Assembly (NCBI GenBank): GCA_903891395.1
Contig: CAITEM010000192.1
Location: forward strand, 1 to 24,622
From: an uncultured Hyphomicrobiales bacterium
GTDB lineage: Bacteria > Pseudomonadota > Alphaproteobacteria > Rhizobiales > Xanthobacteraceae
Direction of reading: 5' to 3'
DNA length: 24,622 bases
Part shown: positions 7,845-15,403 of the stretch, piece after piece
Layout: each line of letters begins with the position of its first letter
How positions within the stretch are numbered: the stretch's first letter is position 1
Program-made: the position numbers and the translations under genes
Notes under the pieces: model-generated
What the model saw: the letters and a program-made list of their open reading frames with translations, nothing else
Told to the model about the DNA's origin: nothing
The model's database searches: none

Positions 7845-8240
7845 ATGCCAAACTATAAGTGGGATCACATCCATCTGCGCACCGCCGACCCGGAAGCCAC
7901 CGTCAAATGGTTCGAGACCGTGATGGGCGCGGAGATTCACCGCAGCAACCAGAACGGCAAGCCGCGCATCGACATGACGCTCGGTGGCGCCAACATCTTC
8001 ATCGCGCCGGTGCCGGCGGGCGAAACCGTCAATGCGGCGCCGGTGACGCCGTATCAGGGCCTCGACCATTTCGGTCTGGCGGTGTCGAACATCGACGACG
8101 TTGCGGCCGATCTGAAGAAGAAGGGCGTCGAATTTACGAAGGAGCCGCACAGCCCGCGTCCCGGCGTCAAGATCTGCTTCATCCGCGGACCGATGGGCAT
8201 TTCGATCGAATTGCTGGATCGCGATCCGAAGTACACCTGA
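7845..8240 (+). CDS. VOC (glyoxalase/bleomycin-resistance) family protein
   Basis: 131 residues in two halves, each with the beta-alpha-beta-beta-beta pattern of vicinal oxygen chelate proteins. Likely metal ligands are H8 (WDHIHLRT), H75 (LDHFGLAV) and E122 (ISIELLDRD); the fourth position is not clear. The family includes glyoxalases, ring-cleavage dioxygenases, epimerases and drug-binding proteins, so the reaction remains open. The ATG at 7845 has AGGAAA eight bases upstream; the longer frame from 7800 adds a stretch with no homology pattern. It is divergent from the TctC gene and lies 68 bp before the lipocalin-like gene, possibly in one transcript. Confidence 0.88.
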   Translation: MPNYKWDHIHLRTADPEATVKWFETVMGAEIHRSNQNGKPRIDMTLGGANIFIAPVPAGETVNAAPVTPYQGLDHFGLAVSNIDDVAADLKKKGVEFTKEPHSPRPGVKICFIRGPMGISIELLDRDPKYT

Positions 8241-8308
8241 GGTTTCGTTCGCGATGCGACCGCGCCGGCAGCAAGCCGGCGCGGCAAAAAAAGACCGGGG
8301 AGACAAAT

Positions 8309-8812
8309 ATGAAACGCATCTGGATCGCGGCCACGCTCGTGGCCGCGATGGCCGTGAGTCAGGCTCACGCCCAAACCAAAACGCTCAAGGAGCAGATTGT
8401 CGGCACCTGGATTTTCGGCGTTGCCGAAGTCGTGGCGCCCGACGGCGGCAAAACCTATCCGTTCGGTGAGAAGCCGAAAGGCATGCTGATCTTCACCGCC
8501 GACGGACACTTCGCCCAGGTCCATGTCGCCGGCGACGTGCCGAAGATCGCGAGCAACAATCGTCTCACCGGCACCGCGGAAGAATACGCCGCGATCATGA
8601 AGCGCAGTATCTCGGTGTTCGGCGGCTATACGGTCAACGAAGAGAAGAAGACCGTGACCTTCAACATCGTGTCGGCGAGCTTCCCGAACTGGGAAGGCGA
8701 GGCGCAGGAGCGCACCATCGACAAGCTCACCGCCGACGAGTTCGTCAACACCAACCCCAACGTGGCTGGCGGCCGCGGCAAGGCGTCGAACTACTACAAG
8801 CGGGCAAAATAG
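8309..8812 (+). CDS. Exported lipocalin-like protein
   Basis: 167 residues. A Sec signal peptide (MKRIWIAATLVAAMAVSQAHA, cleavage before QTK) is followed by the pattern of the lipocalin-like family (PF13924 type): LKEQIVGTWIFGVAEVVAPDG near the start of the mature protein, GMLIFTADGHFAQVHV in the middle, and a beta-rich C-terminal half. It is probably a small periplasmic beta-barrel binding a hydrophobic ligand; the ligand is unknown. A GGGGAGAC ribosome binding site precedes the ATG at 8309, and a strong terminator follows at 8820-8846. Confidence 0.85.
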   Translation: MKRIWIAATLVAAMAVSQAHAQTKTLKEQIVGTWIFGVAEVVAPDGGKTYPFGEKPKGMLIFTADGHFAQVHVAGDVPKIASNNRLTGTAEEYAAIMKRSISVFGGYTVNEEKKTVTFNIVSASFPNWEGEAQERTIDKLTADEFVNTNPNVAGGRGKASNYYKRAK

Positions 8813-8819
8813 CCGGCGA

Positions 8820-8846
8820 GCGCCGGGTTCCGGCCCGGCGCTTTTT
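8820..8846 (+). terminator. Rho-independent terminator after the lipocalin-like gene
   Basis: GCGCCGGG (8820-8827), loop TTCCGG, CCCGGCGC (8834-8841) and five T (8842-8846). It starts eight bases after the stop codon of the gene at 8309-8812. Confidence 0.92.
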
Positions 8847-8850
8847 CGCC

Positions 8851-8926
8851 GCTTTCTTGCGACAAGCAGGCGTGTTCGCTGGCCTCAAAGCTTTCTTGAG
8901 AAGCTTTCTTGGGACAGCAGACGTGG
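8851..8926. repeat. Three copies of a short GCTTTCTTG repeat
   Basis: GCTTTCTTG occurs at 8851-8859, 8890-8898 and 8903-8911. The outer two are followed by similar sequences (CGACAAGCAGGCGTG and GGACAGCAGACGTGG), making an imperfect 24-bp duplication. It lies in the spacer before the DUF930-like gene. The purpose is unknown; it may be a decayed duplication. Confidence 0.5.
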
Positions 8927-8988
8927 CCGGGTTGCCTTGGCGGGCGGCGCCCGCGTAAATAGCGCCTGCGCCGAGTGAAGGATGTTGC

Positions 8989-9390
8989 ATGCGGTTGGCT
9001 GGTCTTGTGTTGAGTGTGGCTTTCGGCACGAGTTCCGCGCTTGCGGCCCACGCCGCCGGTCCGGACGAAAAGTTCGAGCAAAGCCTGCTCAAGCTCGATC
9101 CGTCGGCTAGGCTCGAGCAATTGTGCGACTACACGGCGATGAAGCAGATCCGCGCCGACAACAAGACCTACCGTCCCGACCGCGCCATCGCCAACGCCAT
9201 GGCCGAGCCCCAGGTCACGCAGGACACCGTCGAGGCCAAGGCCGGCGCCTTCCGCATCGGCAAAAAGTGGTACACGTTGACGTACCACTGCGCCGCGACG
9301 CCGGACCATTTGAAGGTCGTCAGCTTCAAATACGCCGTAGGTGCCGAAATTCCCGTCACAAAATGGGCCGCTTACGGCCTCTGGAACTGA
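8989..9390 (+). CDS. Exported DUF930-like protein
   Basis: 133 residues. A Sec signal peptide (MRLAGLVLSVAFGTSSALAAHA) is followed by LLKLDPSARLEQLCDYTAMKQI, which resembles the DUF930 pattern of Rhizobiales (LDP, RLEQ, CD, AM). The rest is a compact domain with a second cysteine (LTYHCAATPDHL) that may pair with the first. Function unknown; periplasmic location is inferred. The ATG at 8989 has GAAGGA upstream. It is probably transcribed separately from the gene before it because of the terminator at 8820-8846. Confidence 0.8.
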   Translation: MRLAGLVLSVAFGTSSALAAHAAGPDEKFEQSLLKLDPSARLEQLCDYTAMKQIRADNKTYRPDRAIANAMAEPQVTQDTVEAKAGAFRIGKKWYTLTYHCAATPDHLKVVSFKYAVGAEIPVTKWAAYGLWN

Positions 9391-9401
9391 ACGGTCGGTC
9401 A

Positions 9402-9424
9402 TTTAGGCTTGTAAACGGCCTAAA
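9402..9424. terminator. Weak hairpin after the DUF930-like gene
   Basis: TTTAGGC (9402-9408) and GCCTAAA (9418-9424) form a 7-bp stem with a 9-nt loop, 11 bp after the stop codon. There is no T tract, so the assignment is weak. Confidence 0.3.
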
Positions 9425-9477
9425 ACACCCCAAATCCAATCGAGTAAATTGTGTCACGGCATGCTAAAAGGCTGCCA

Positions 9478-9699
9478 ATGACACGGCGCACCCCCGATTC
9501 GCGGCAATTGGCCGAAATGGCGTTTAAAGCGGCAACCGCCAAGGCCGCGCCCGATTTACCCAAGGCACCGTCAATCCCCGGCGCCAAGGAACTTGTTTCT
9601 CTGCGGATCGATCGGGACGTTCTCGATTTCTTCCAGGACGGCGGCCCCGGTTGGCAAGAGCGCATTAACGACGCGCTGCGGGCTGCCGCCGGAAAATAA
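9478..9699 (+). CDS. BrnA-type antitoxin-like protein (orphan)
   Basis: 73 residues. The C-terminal half matches the BrnA antitoxin pattern: ELVSLRIDRDVLDFFQDGGPGWQERINDALR, a ribbon-helix-helix-type DNA-binding fold that normally represses its own operon and neutralises the BrnT RNase toxin. No BrnT-like gene lies upstream (the neighbour is the DUF930-like gene) or downstream, so it is an orphan: either a repressor in its own right or a relic. The ATG at 9478 has AAAGG at good spacing; an upstream GTG at 9451 has no ribosome binding site. Confidence 0.82.
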   Translation: MTRRTPDSRQLAEMAFKAATAKAAPDLPKAPSIPGAKELVSLRIDRDVLDFFQDGGPGWQERINDALRAAAGK

Positions 9700-9756
9700 C
9701 GCGGCCCTTTGCCGCGACGTCACCTGTTTCATTCATTTGTACCAATGGAGATTACA

Positions 9757-10011
9757 TTGGCCGACGACAGCAAGAAGAACGCAGCGAACAATCAGTTTCG
9801 AAAACTGCGTCAGGCGGAAGAAGGCAAACGCGCGATGACCGAGTACGAAAACGCGGCGGTCGCCAATCGCGCCAAGACCGCGCGGCTACGTGCGTTGCGG
9901 CTTGCGCGCGATGCGCAGGAAGCGGCTGAGCTTCTGGCCAATCCGCCGCCGCCGAAGAAAAAGAAGGCGACGAAGAAAAAGGCCGAGGCCGAGGTTGAAG
10001 CCGAGAGCTGA
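9757..10011 (+). CDS. Small Lys/Ala-rich conserved protein
   Basis: 84 residues, highly charged and predicted mostly helical. The N-terminal part (ADDSKKNAANNQFRKLRQAEEGKRAMTEYE) looks conserved in Rhizobiales proteins that I recall being labelled as regulators without evidence. The end is a low-complexity tail of PPPPKKKKATKKK and EAEVEAES. It may bind nucleic acid; this is inference from charge. The TTG at 9757 has GGAG six bases upstream and is preferred over the ATG at 9745, which lacks a ribosome binding site. It is convergent with the YoaK gene, separated by 6 bp. Confidence 0.7.
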   Translation: MADDSKKNAANNQFRKLRQAEEGKRAMTEYENAAVANRAKTARLRALRLARDAQEAAELLANPPPPKKKKATKKKAEAEVEAES

Positions 10012-10017
10012 TCGCTC

Positions 10018-10704
10018 TTACGGCGCCGTTTCCGCGCGCATGAGCGCCGCTGTGGCGCCGACCATCACCGCCACGCCCAAGCACCAGAAGCCGACCAGCC
10101 AGTAAAGTGTCGCGGCACTGGCGCAACCGGCGGCGAAATAAAGAATACTCAAAGACAGCCGCACGAACCGTACGCGGATCGCGGCGGCATGTTCCGGATC
10201 GGCGCCACTGATCAGATCGACGGCGTCGATGGTAGCCTGCGTGGTCGAGCCGGTCATCAGCGTGGTGGGCGGCAGATTCGCTAGATGCACGCGCTGCACG
10301 GCATTCTGCAATGCCATCGCGGCAATCGCGGCGAAGCCCGTCAGCAAAGCCGCCGGGCTGTCGGCGTTCGGGAAGGGACCGAAGGTCACGGCAAGCGCGA
10401 AGAACAGAAACAGCAGCGCGACTTCAACCGTGAGAAAAATACGGAGTACCGGCGCGTGCCGTTTACGCAAGGCGGCGCCGGCAAAGCGCGCCATTGCGAT
10501 CGAGACGACGAACACCGGCAGTGCCAGTATCTTGCCAATGATGCCGTGGCTGCCGAGCAGCAGCGCCGCGCCGAGCGTGACGAAGTTTCCCGTCACATGC
10601 GCGGTGAAAAGCCCGGCGAGGCCGAGAAATCCCGCGGTATCGACAAATCCGCCATTGAACGACAATAGCGCCGCGATCGCCGACGAACCGCCGAATTTTT
10701 TCAT
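10018..10704 (-). CDS. YoaK/DUF1275 family membrane protein
   Basis: 228 residues with about six hydrophobic segments. Family signatures are present: GGFVDTAGF (18-26), HVTGNF (36-41), ALQNAVQR (131-138) and TTLMTGSTTQ (147-156). The family is inner-membrane and of unknown function; a transport role has been suggested from its topology. Its ATG overlaps the stop of the glutathione S-transferase remnant (ATGA, 10704-10701), and no ribosome binding site of its own is visible. Its translation therefore probably depends on translation of the remnant. It is the last gene of the three-gene minus-strand operon beginning with the DoxX gene. Confidence 0.92.
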   Translation of the reverse strand: MKKFGGSSAIAALLSFNGGFVDTAGFLGLAGLFTAHVTGNFVTLGAALLLGSHGIIGKILALPVFVVSIAMARFAGAALRKRHAPVLRIFLTVEVALLFLFFALAVTFGPFPNADSPAALLTGFAAIAAMALQNAVQRVHLANLPPTTLMTGSTTQATIDAVDLISGADPEHAAAIRVRFVRLSLSILYFAAGCASAATLYWLVGFWCLGVAVMVGATAALMRAETAP

Positions 10705-10907
10705 GCGGCCAATTCTCGCGGCTGCTCGGCCAGGGCCTGCTTGGCAGAGTCACGTTCCGACATGCGCTGGCGGTGCTCGATCACGCACGGCAATTTCGTC
10801 AAATTGGTGAACTCGAACCGCGCTGCTTCGTAATCGGCTTCGGCACCGTTCCAGGCGATGTAAGAGGCCACTGCGCAGGTGCCGGGCACGTAATACAATT
10901 TGAGCAT
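10701..10907 (-). pseudogene. Glutathione S-transferase remnant with large internal deletion, frame kept open
   Basis: 68 residues. Residues 1-33 (MLKLYYVPGTCAVASYIAWN and onward) are the first strand and helix of the thioredoxin-like domain of a bacterial glutathione S-transferase. Residues 36-61 (LPCVIEHRQRMSERDSAKQALAEQ) resemble the final helix of the same family (usual form: LPxLAxHRxRMxERPAVKxAL). About 130-150 central residues are missing, including most of the glutathione and dimer sites, so enzyme activity is not expected. It retains a strong ribosome binding site (GGAGG before 10907) and an ATGA overlap with YoaK, so it may persist as a leader that drives translation of the next gene. 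A new small protein is the alternative. Confidence 0.75.
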
Positions 10908-10926
10908 GGCTTTCCTCCGGTCGGCT

Positions 10927-11301
10927 TCAGCGCTTGCGGAACGGCCAGTCGATCACGTCGCCGGCGAACAGAACAGCCCAAGCAATCACCGGCTGCAGCG
11001 CCAGCCGAGGGCCATGGTAACACCAACTCGACGGAATGCCCGCGATGTCGATGGCCTCAAAGGCGTGCTTGATATTGGCCGGCCAGACGCAGATCGTATA
11101 GGCCGCTAACGCGACCGCCGCCCAGGTGCGCAACGGCCGCGTCACCAGCGCCAGCGCGCCGGCGAACTCGCACAGGCCAGTGATAAAAATCACCTGCGGA
11201 GCGAACGGCACCCAGTCCGGTGTAATCGCCAAGAGCGTTTGCGGCGTGGTGAGATGGAAATAACCCGCGGTCGCAAAGAACGCCGCGAGTAGCCAGCGCA
11301 T
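10927..11301 (-). CDS. DoxX-family membrane protein
   Basis: 124 residues with four hydrophobic segments (about 2-20, 37-57, 60-76 and 102-117), the size and layout of DoxX proteins. Features: RWLLAAFFATAGYFHL at the start, ITGLCEFAGALALVTRPLRTWAAVAL in the centre, and ANIKHAFEAID before the last helix. DoxX-like proteins are inner-membrane proteins linked to respiratory and redox functions in some bacteria; the role here is unknown. First gene of a minus-strand operon, 19 bp before the transferase remnant. The ATG at 11301 has no strong ribosome binding site. Confidence 0.88.
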   Translation of the reverse strand: MRWLLAAFFATAGYFHLTTPQTLLAITPDWVPFAPQVIFITGLCEFAGALALVTRPLRTWAAVALAAYTICVWPANIKHAFEAIDIAGIPSSWCYHGPRLALQPVIAWAVLFAGDVIDWPFRKR

Positions 11302-11347
11302 GATGGCGCCAACTGCTCCGCGTCGATCTGCGGGAAACGGCGTCAGC

Positions 11348-11593
11348 CTAGCCCTTGTCTTTGATGTGCGTTTCCGGACGGTCGCTGCCGCTCGCGGTCT
11401 CGGTGTGCCACTTGCCCTTCGAGTCCTCGAACTGAATCTGCTCGGTGTCGCCGGGCACTCGCTGCTCGGCGGCTGCGTGCTTGGCGGCCTTCAGCGCGGC
11501 GGCGTGGCTTGGATAAGGTTCGGAAAAAACGCCGTCGACCTTGTAGGCCCAGCCGCCGTCGTGCTCGACAATTTCATAGGTGACTTCGGACAT
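11348..11593 (-). CDS. DUF2188-like small protein
   Basis: 81 residues. The pattern of a short strand, GGWAYKVDG, then SHAAALKAAKHAAAEQR and a final strand with GKWHTE matches DUF2188 proteins, small cytoplasmic alpha-beta proteins of unknown function. The C-terminal tail is polar (SGSDRPETHIKDKG). The ATG at 11593 has GAAGG six bases upstream; the frame extends to 11716 but the extra part looks random. It is divergent from the TctC-type gene at 11760, and the spacer holds inverted TTGCACAG sites. Confidence 0.75.
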   Translation of the reverse strand: MSEVTYEIVEHDGGWAYKVDGVFSEPYPSHAAALKAAKHAAAEQRVPGDTEQIQFEDSKGKWHTETASGSDRPETHIKDKG

Positions 11594-11650
11594 TGGATAC
11601 CTTCGGGTTGCACTCGTTTTCAGGCGACAACGTATCGCGCGGGCGTTGGG

Positions 11651-11707
11651 TTGCACAGATAAAAAGCAAAATATGCTGCCTTGATGACTTCCGCGCGAAC
11701 TGTGCAA
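11651..11707. promoter_or_regulatory. Inverted TTGCACAG sites between divergent genes
   Basis: TTGCACAG (11651-11658) and its exact complement CTGTGCAA (11700-11707) are 41 bp apart. A further half-site, TTGCACTC, lies at 11608-11615, 43 bp before the first. They sit between the divergent DUF2188 and TctC genes, 53-150 bp upstream of the TctC start. Paired or looping regulator sites would explain this; no regulator is encoded nearby. Confidence 0.45.
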
Positions 11708-11759
11708 TAATGCCACCCAAGGGCAAGAATTAAAGTGCCCACCGGGGAGGATTCATAAA

Positions 11760-12752
11760 ATGACCATCAAACGGCGGAGCTTTATCCAAGGCGCTGGTGG
11801 CCTGGCGCTGGCTGCCGGTCTGTCGCGTTTTGCGACCCCGGCCGTTGCTCAGGAGAAATGGCCGAACCGGCCGGTCCGCTTCATCGTACCGCTGGCGCCG
11901 GGCGGCGCCATCGATTTCGTGGCGCGGCAGTGCGGTCAGGTGCTGTCGCAAAGCCTCGGCCAGCAGATTGTCGTCGAGAATCGCACCGGTGCCGGCGGCA
12001 CGCTCGGCATGGACTCGGCGATGCGCAGCGCGCCGGACGGCTACACCTTCCTTATCACCAACGACAACGCGGCGAGCGCGCCGCATATTCTCAAACTGAG
12101 CTACGATTACACCAAGGTGCTGCTGCCGGTGATTGACATCGCGCATCAGCCGCAGGTGTTTGCCGTGCATCCTTCGCTCGGCGTCAGTTCGGTCAAGGAA
12201 TATGTTGATAACGCCAAGGCGCATCCCGGCGTCGGCTTTGCCTCGTCGGGCGTTGGCTCCAACCAGCATGTGGTCGGCGAATGGTTTGCCAAGGAAGCCG
12301 GCATCAAGCTTGAACACGTGCCGTATCGTGGCGCGGGGCAGGCGGTGACCGACCTGCTCGCCGGACACGTCAAATCCGCCTTCCTGGGGCCGACCGCGCT
12401 GATTAATCATCACCGCGCCGGCTCGATCAAGATCATTGCGCAGACGTCCGCCAAGCGAGCGCCGACGCTGACCGATATCCCGACGTTGGAAGAGTCCGGC
12501 TATAAAGGTCTGGTGTTGGAAAGTTGGTATGCCGCCTTTGCACCGCAGGGCATACCGCCAGAACTGATCAATCAGGTCAACGCGGCAATCCAGCAATCGC
12601 TCGCCGATCCGAAGCTGCTCGACAATTTCACCAAGGGCTCGCTCGAAGTGGTCGGCGGTACGCCGGAAGCCCTCGGCAAACTCGCGCAAGCGGATTCGGC
12701 GAAATACGAACGGCTGGTGCGGGAGCTGAACATCAGCGCCGGCGGCGGCTGA
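11760..12752 (+). CDS. Bug/TctC-family tricarboxylate-type periplasmic binding protein
   Basis: 330 residues. The N-terminus KRRSFIQGAGGLALAAG is a twin-arginine signal, with cleavage near AVAQ. The mature part has the family pattern: WPNRPVRFIVPLAPGGAIDFVAR, IVVENRTGAGGTLGMD, DGYTFLITND, SSGVGSNQHVVGEWF and EHVPYRGAGQAVTDLL. The pocket residues differ from the copy at 6641-7621 (for example SNQHVVGEWF against SATHWAAERF), so the two probably bind different carboxylates. GGGGAGG is the ribosome binding site. No membrane components nearby. It is convergent with the CvpA-type gene, separated by 12 bp without a visible terminator. Confidence 0.93.
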   Translation: MTIKRRSFIQGAGGLALAAGLSRFATPAVAQEKWPNRPVRFIVPLAPGGAIDFVARQCGQVLSQSLGQQIVVENRTGAGGTLGMDSAMRSAPDGYTFLITNDNAASAPHILKLSYDYTKVLLPVIDIAHQPQVFAVHPSLGVSSVKEYVDNAKAHPGVGFASSGVGSNQHVVGEWFAKEAGIKLEHVPYRGAGQAVTDLLAGHVKSAFLGPTALINHHRAGSIKIIAQTSAKRAPTLTDIPTLEESGYKGLVLESWYAAFAPQGIPPELINQVNAAIQQSLADPKLLDNFTKGSLEVVGGTPEALGKLAQADSAKYERLVRELNISAGGG

Positions 12753-12764
12753 CGGCAAAGCCGG

Positions 12765-13295
12765 CTACAGCCCGCGCTGTTTCTTTATCCGGTCGATAGT
12801 GTCGGCAATATCGGACGGCAGCGATTTGAGGCCGGCTTGGCCTGCTTCCGATAAAATTGGGCGCAGCCGCGAACCTGTCAGGAAGGCCGGCTCGCGTCCG
12901 GCTGGAATGATCCGGTCGAAAATCACGACCATCAGCACCGCCAGTAAGACAACGCGTACGGCGCCGAGCATGGCGCCGGCCACGCGGTCGGGCAGGCTGA
13001 TCTCGGGTCCGACGATTTCGCTCACCGCGAGCCGCAGCAGCATGCCCAGGATGAAGCCAATGGCGAGGAACAGGCCGGCAAACACCAGTCCGGTCTGGGC
13101 CGGAGGCACCTTGAACTGCTCGATGAGAAACGGCGTCAGGGTGGGGGCGGCGAGGACGGCAACGGGCGCTGCGGCGAGATAGCCGAAAATGGTGGCGAGG
13201 CTGCGCAGCAGGCCGGAGCGCAAGCCAGAGAGGACCGCCACGGCCAAACAGACGTAGACCGCTGCGTCGAACGGATTGACCGGCAGATCGTTCAA
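12765..13295 (-). CDS. CvpA-family membrane protein
   Basis: 176 residues from the TTG at 13295. Four hydrophobic segments follow NDLPVNPFDAAVYVCLAVAVLSGLRSGLLRS, the usual CvpA opening (short acidic N-terminus, FD, helix, RG/SG turn). The tail after LPDRVAGAMLGAVRVVLL is polar and ends in RIKKQRGL. CvpA is an inner-membrane protein known from colicin V production in E. coli and from envelope stress resistance in several bacteria. The frame also has an ATG at 13394, but that would overlap the EAL gene by 94 bp; the TTG lies 5 bp after the EAL stop codon, so the two form a tight pair. Confidence 0.85.
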   Translation of the reverse strand: MNDLPVNPFDAAVYVCLAVAVLSGLRSGLLRSLATIFGYLAAAPVAVLAAPTLTPFLIEQFKVPPAQTGLVFAGLFLAIGFILGMLLRLAVSEIVGPEISLPDRVAGAMLGAVRVVLLAVLMVVIFDRIIPAGREPAFLTGSRLRPILSEAGQAGLKSLPSDIADTIDRIKKQRGL

Positions 13296-13300
13296 AGGGC

Positions 13301-15172
13301 TCAGCCCGCCTTGCGTTGGCGGCGACCCAAATACGTCATGAGTTCGCCGAGCGGCATCGGCATAGTAATACCGTAACCCTGCGCCAAGTCGCAACCCATG
13401 GCATAAAGCAACTCGAGCGTGCCTTTGTTTTCGACGCCCTCGGCAACGCTGCGTAGCCCGAGGCTATGCGCCAGGCTGACCGCGGAGCGCACCAGCACGG
13501 CATCGACCGGATCGTTCGCCATGTTCATGACGAAGGCGCGGTCGATCTTCAATTCGTCGGCGGGGATGTTCTTGAGGTAGGCAAGCGAGGACAGCCCCGC
13601 GCCATAATCGTCGATGGAAATCTTGATGCCGGCCGCGCGCAGCCGATCCAGCGTCTGCCGCGCTAAATCGGGATTGCCGATGATCGCGGTTTCGGTGATT
13701 TCAAGACAGACGTCGCCGGCCGCCTTTTCGACCAGCTTGAGCGCCATATCGGTGATCTGAACGTCGTTGATGACAAGCGCCGACCAATTCACGGACATGC
13801 ACAGGTCGTGGCCGGCTCGGTGCAAGGTGCGCTGATCGTCGAGAGCCCGGCGCAGTACCCACTCGGTCAAGGCACCGATGTGGCCGGTTTCCTCGGCCAT
13901 GCGCACGAACAGATCGGGCCGCAGCGCGCCGCGTTCCGGATGCGCCCAGCGCACCAAGGCTTCGACACCGACGATATGGTTGGACCGCAGCGAAATTTTG
14001 GGTTGATAGTGCACGCTCATCTGGCCGTTGTCGAAAGCGCGCAGCATCTCGCTCATCAGCGACAGGTTGCTGCCGGGACTACCGTAGGCTCGGCCGTCGA
14101 ACAGCGCGACCGACTGGCGAGCAGAACGGGCCTGGTCGACCGCGATCATGGCGCGGTCGAGGATGGAAACTTCCGCGGGCGATGCGATGGCGTCGTCCGG
14201 CACGCTCAAGCCGATGGTGACGCTGACATCGACCTTGTTATCGCGAAGCTGAACGGGCTCTGTCATCGCCCTTTGCAGACGGCAAGTAACCGACTTCGCT
14301 TCGTCGATGTCGCGCGCCGTGAAAGCCAGGCCAAGAACGCCGTTCGACAGCCGGGCGAACGGCGCATCCGGATAGATTTTGGCGAGGCGGTCGGCAAGTC
14401 CGATGACCAGTTCGATCATCAGCGCGTGACCGATGGCGCCGCGCAGATGAACGAAGCGATCGATGGCAATGGCGGCGACGACGACAATCTCGTCGCCAGA
14501 AACCTTGCGCAGTTCGGCGACGCGACTGAGCACCGCGTGCCGGCTCGGCAATCCACTTTCGGCGTCGAGCAGGGCGAGCCTTGATATCTCTCTTTCACGC
14601 GCGGCGTTGTCCATCAATCTGCGGCTCGTGGCCCAGATCGAAATCGCGCCGACGCCGTTGAGCATGCCGCCAAGTACGATGGCGAGGCCGGAGCCCAGCG
14701 TGCCGCCGTTCTCGATGACAAAGTAGGGCACGCTGAAGAAATGCAGCAGCGGCGGCACGATCGAGCATGCCAGAACGGTTTTGGATTCGCCGCTGACGAT
14801 GGCGCCGTTGAGAATGGCGCCGGACCACAACAGGCACGCGCAGACCAGGCCGGCGGTGCCGCCGTGACTCGATTCAAGCAGGCCGTAGGATGCGAAGCCG
14901 ATATTGCTCGTGGTCATCACAGCGAGACCGGCAATCTGCTTTAGCGGCGTCAAAGGCGTGACGGCTGTGATCGGACGAAACAACACGTATTCCGCCAGTT
15001 GGAAAGCGATGTAACCCGTCACCCAGGTTATCGTCGCGGCAAGATCGGTGATGGAGTAGAAGCAGATGCCGATGATGAGGCTGATGCCGACGCGGACATA
15101 GATCTGCTCGCGGCGCGCCATGATGGCGCGCGCAATTGCAGATCCTCGGTCGTCGGCGGATATATCCTGCAT
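13301..15172 (-). CDS. Membrane cyclic-di-GMP phosphodiesterase: degenerate GGDEF plus intact EAL
   Basis: 623 residues. About six transmembrane helices occupy residues 27-180. A GGDEF-like domain (about 200-360) has SNGVL at 276-280 where GGDEF should be, so it cannot make cyclic di-GMP but may bind GTP or transmit a signal. The EAL domain (about 372-620) keeps its catalytic residues: E404 in EALVRW, N462, E491 in EITET, D521/D522 in IDDYGAGLSSL, K542 in LKID, E578 in AEGVE and Q598. It should hydrolyse cyclic di-GMP, affecting motility or biofilm. The start at 15172 has GGGCGG close by; an ATG at 15121 is possible. Transcribed with the CvpA-type gene. Confidence 0.93.
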   Translation of the reverse strand: MQDISADDRGSAIARAIMARREQIYVRVGISLIIGICFYSITDLAATITWVTGYIAFQLAEYVLFRPITAVTPLTPLKQIAGLAVMTTSNIGFASYGLLESSHGGTAGLVCACLLWSGAILNGAIVSGESKTVLACSIVPPLLHFFSVPYFVIENGGTLGSGLAIVLGGMLNGVGAISIWATSRRLMDNAAREREISRLALLDAESGLPSRHAVLSRVAELRKVSGDEIVVVAAIAIDRFVHLRGAIGHALMIELVIGLADRLAKIYPDAPFARLSNGVLGLAFTARDIDEAKSVTCRLQRAMTEPVQLRDNKVDVSVTIGLSVPDDAIASPAEVSILDRAMIAVDQARSARQSVALFDGRAYGSPGSNLSLMSEMLRAFDNGQMSVHYQPKISLRSNHIVGVEALVRWAHPERGALRPDLFVRMAEETGHIGALTEWVLRRALDDQRTLHRAGHDLCMSVNWSALVINDVQITDMALKLVEKAAGDVCLEITETAIIGNPDLARQTLDRLRAAGIKISIDDYGAGLSSLAYLKNIPADELKIDRAFVMNMANDPVDAVLVRSAVSLAHSLGLRSVAEGVENKGTLELLYAMGCDLAQGYGITMPMPLGELMTYLGRRQRKAG

Positions 15173-15403
15173 CCGCCCGAAATTACCGTCGCGCTTTCAA
15201 ATTCCCGTTAAATCAGCGGGTTCTCGAAGACAGGCAGTGCGGGCAGTCCGGGTTCCGTAGGTCATGCTTACCAAGACGTTGCGGATTTCGTCGGAATGAT
15301 CCGCATCGCGCGTTAACGGGATACAGTCTCAACCGGCCGTTGCCGGATTGCGCTTAGCGGCAGGCCCGCTACGGTACGTGCGAACGATGACAGGAGACGT
15401 CTC

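Noticed and set aside
8851..8926. The GCTTTCTTG repeats as a CRISPR or integration site.
   Set aside because: Only three very short copies with unequal spacing (39 and 13 bp) and no spacer structure.
9478..10011. The BrnA-like gene and the Lys/Ala-rich gene as a toxin-antitoxin pair.
   Set aside because: The second protein is a highly charged, low-complexity protein with no similarity to BrnT, and BrnT normally precedes BrnA.
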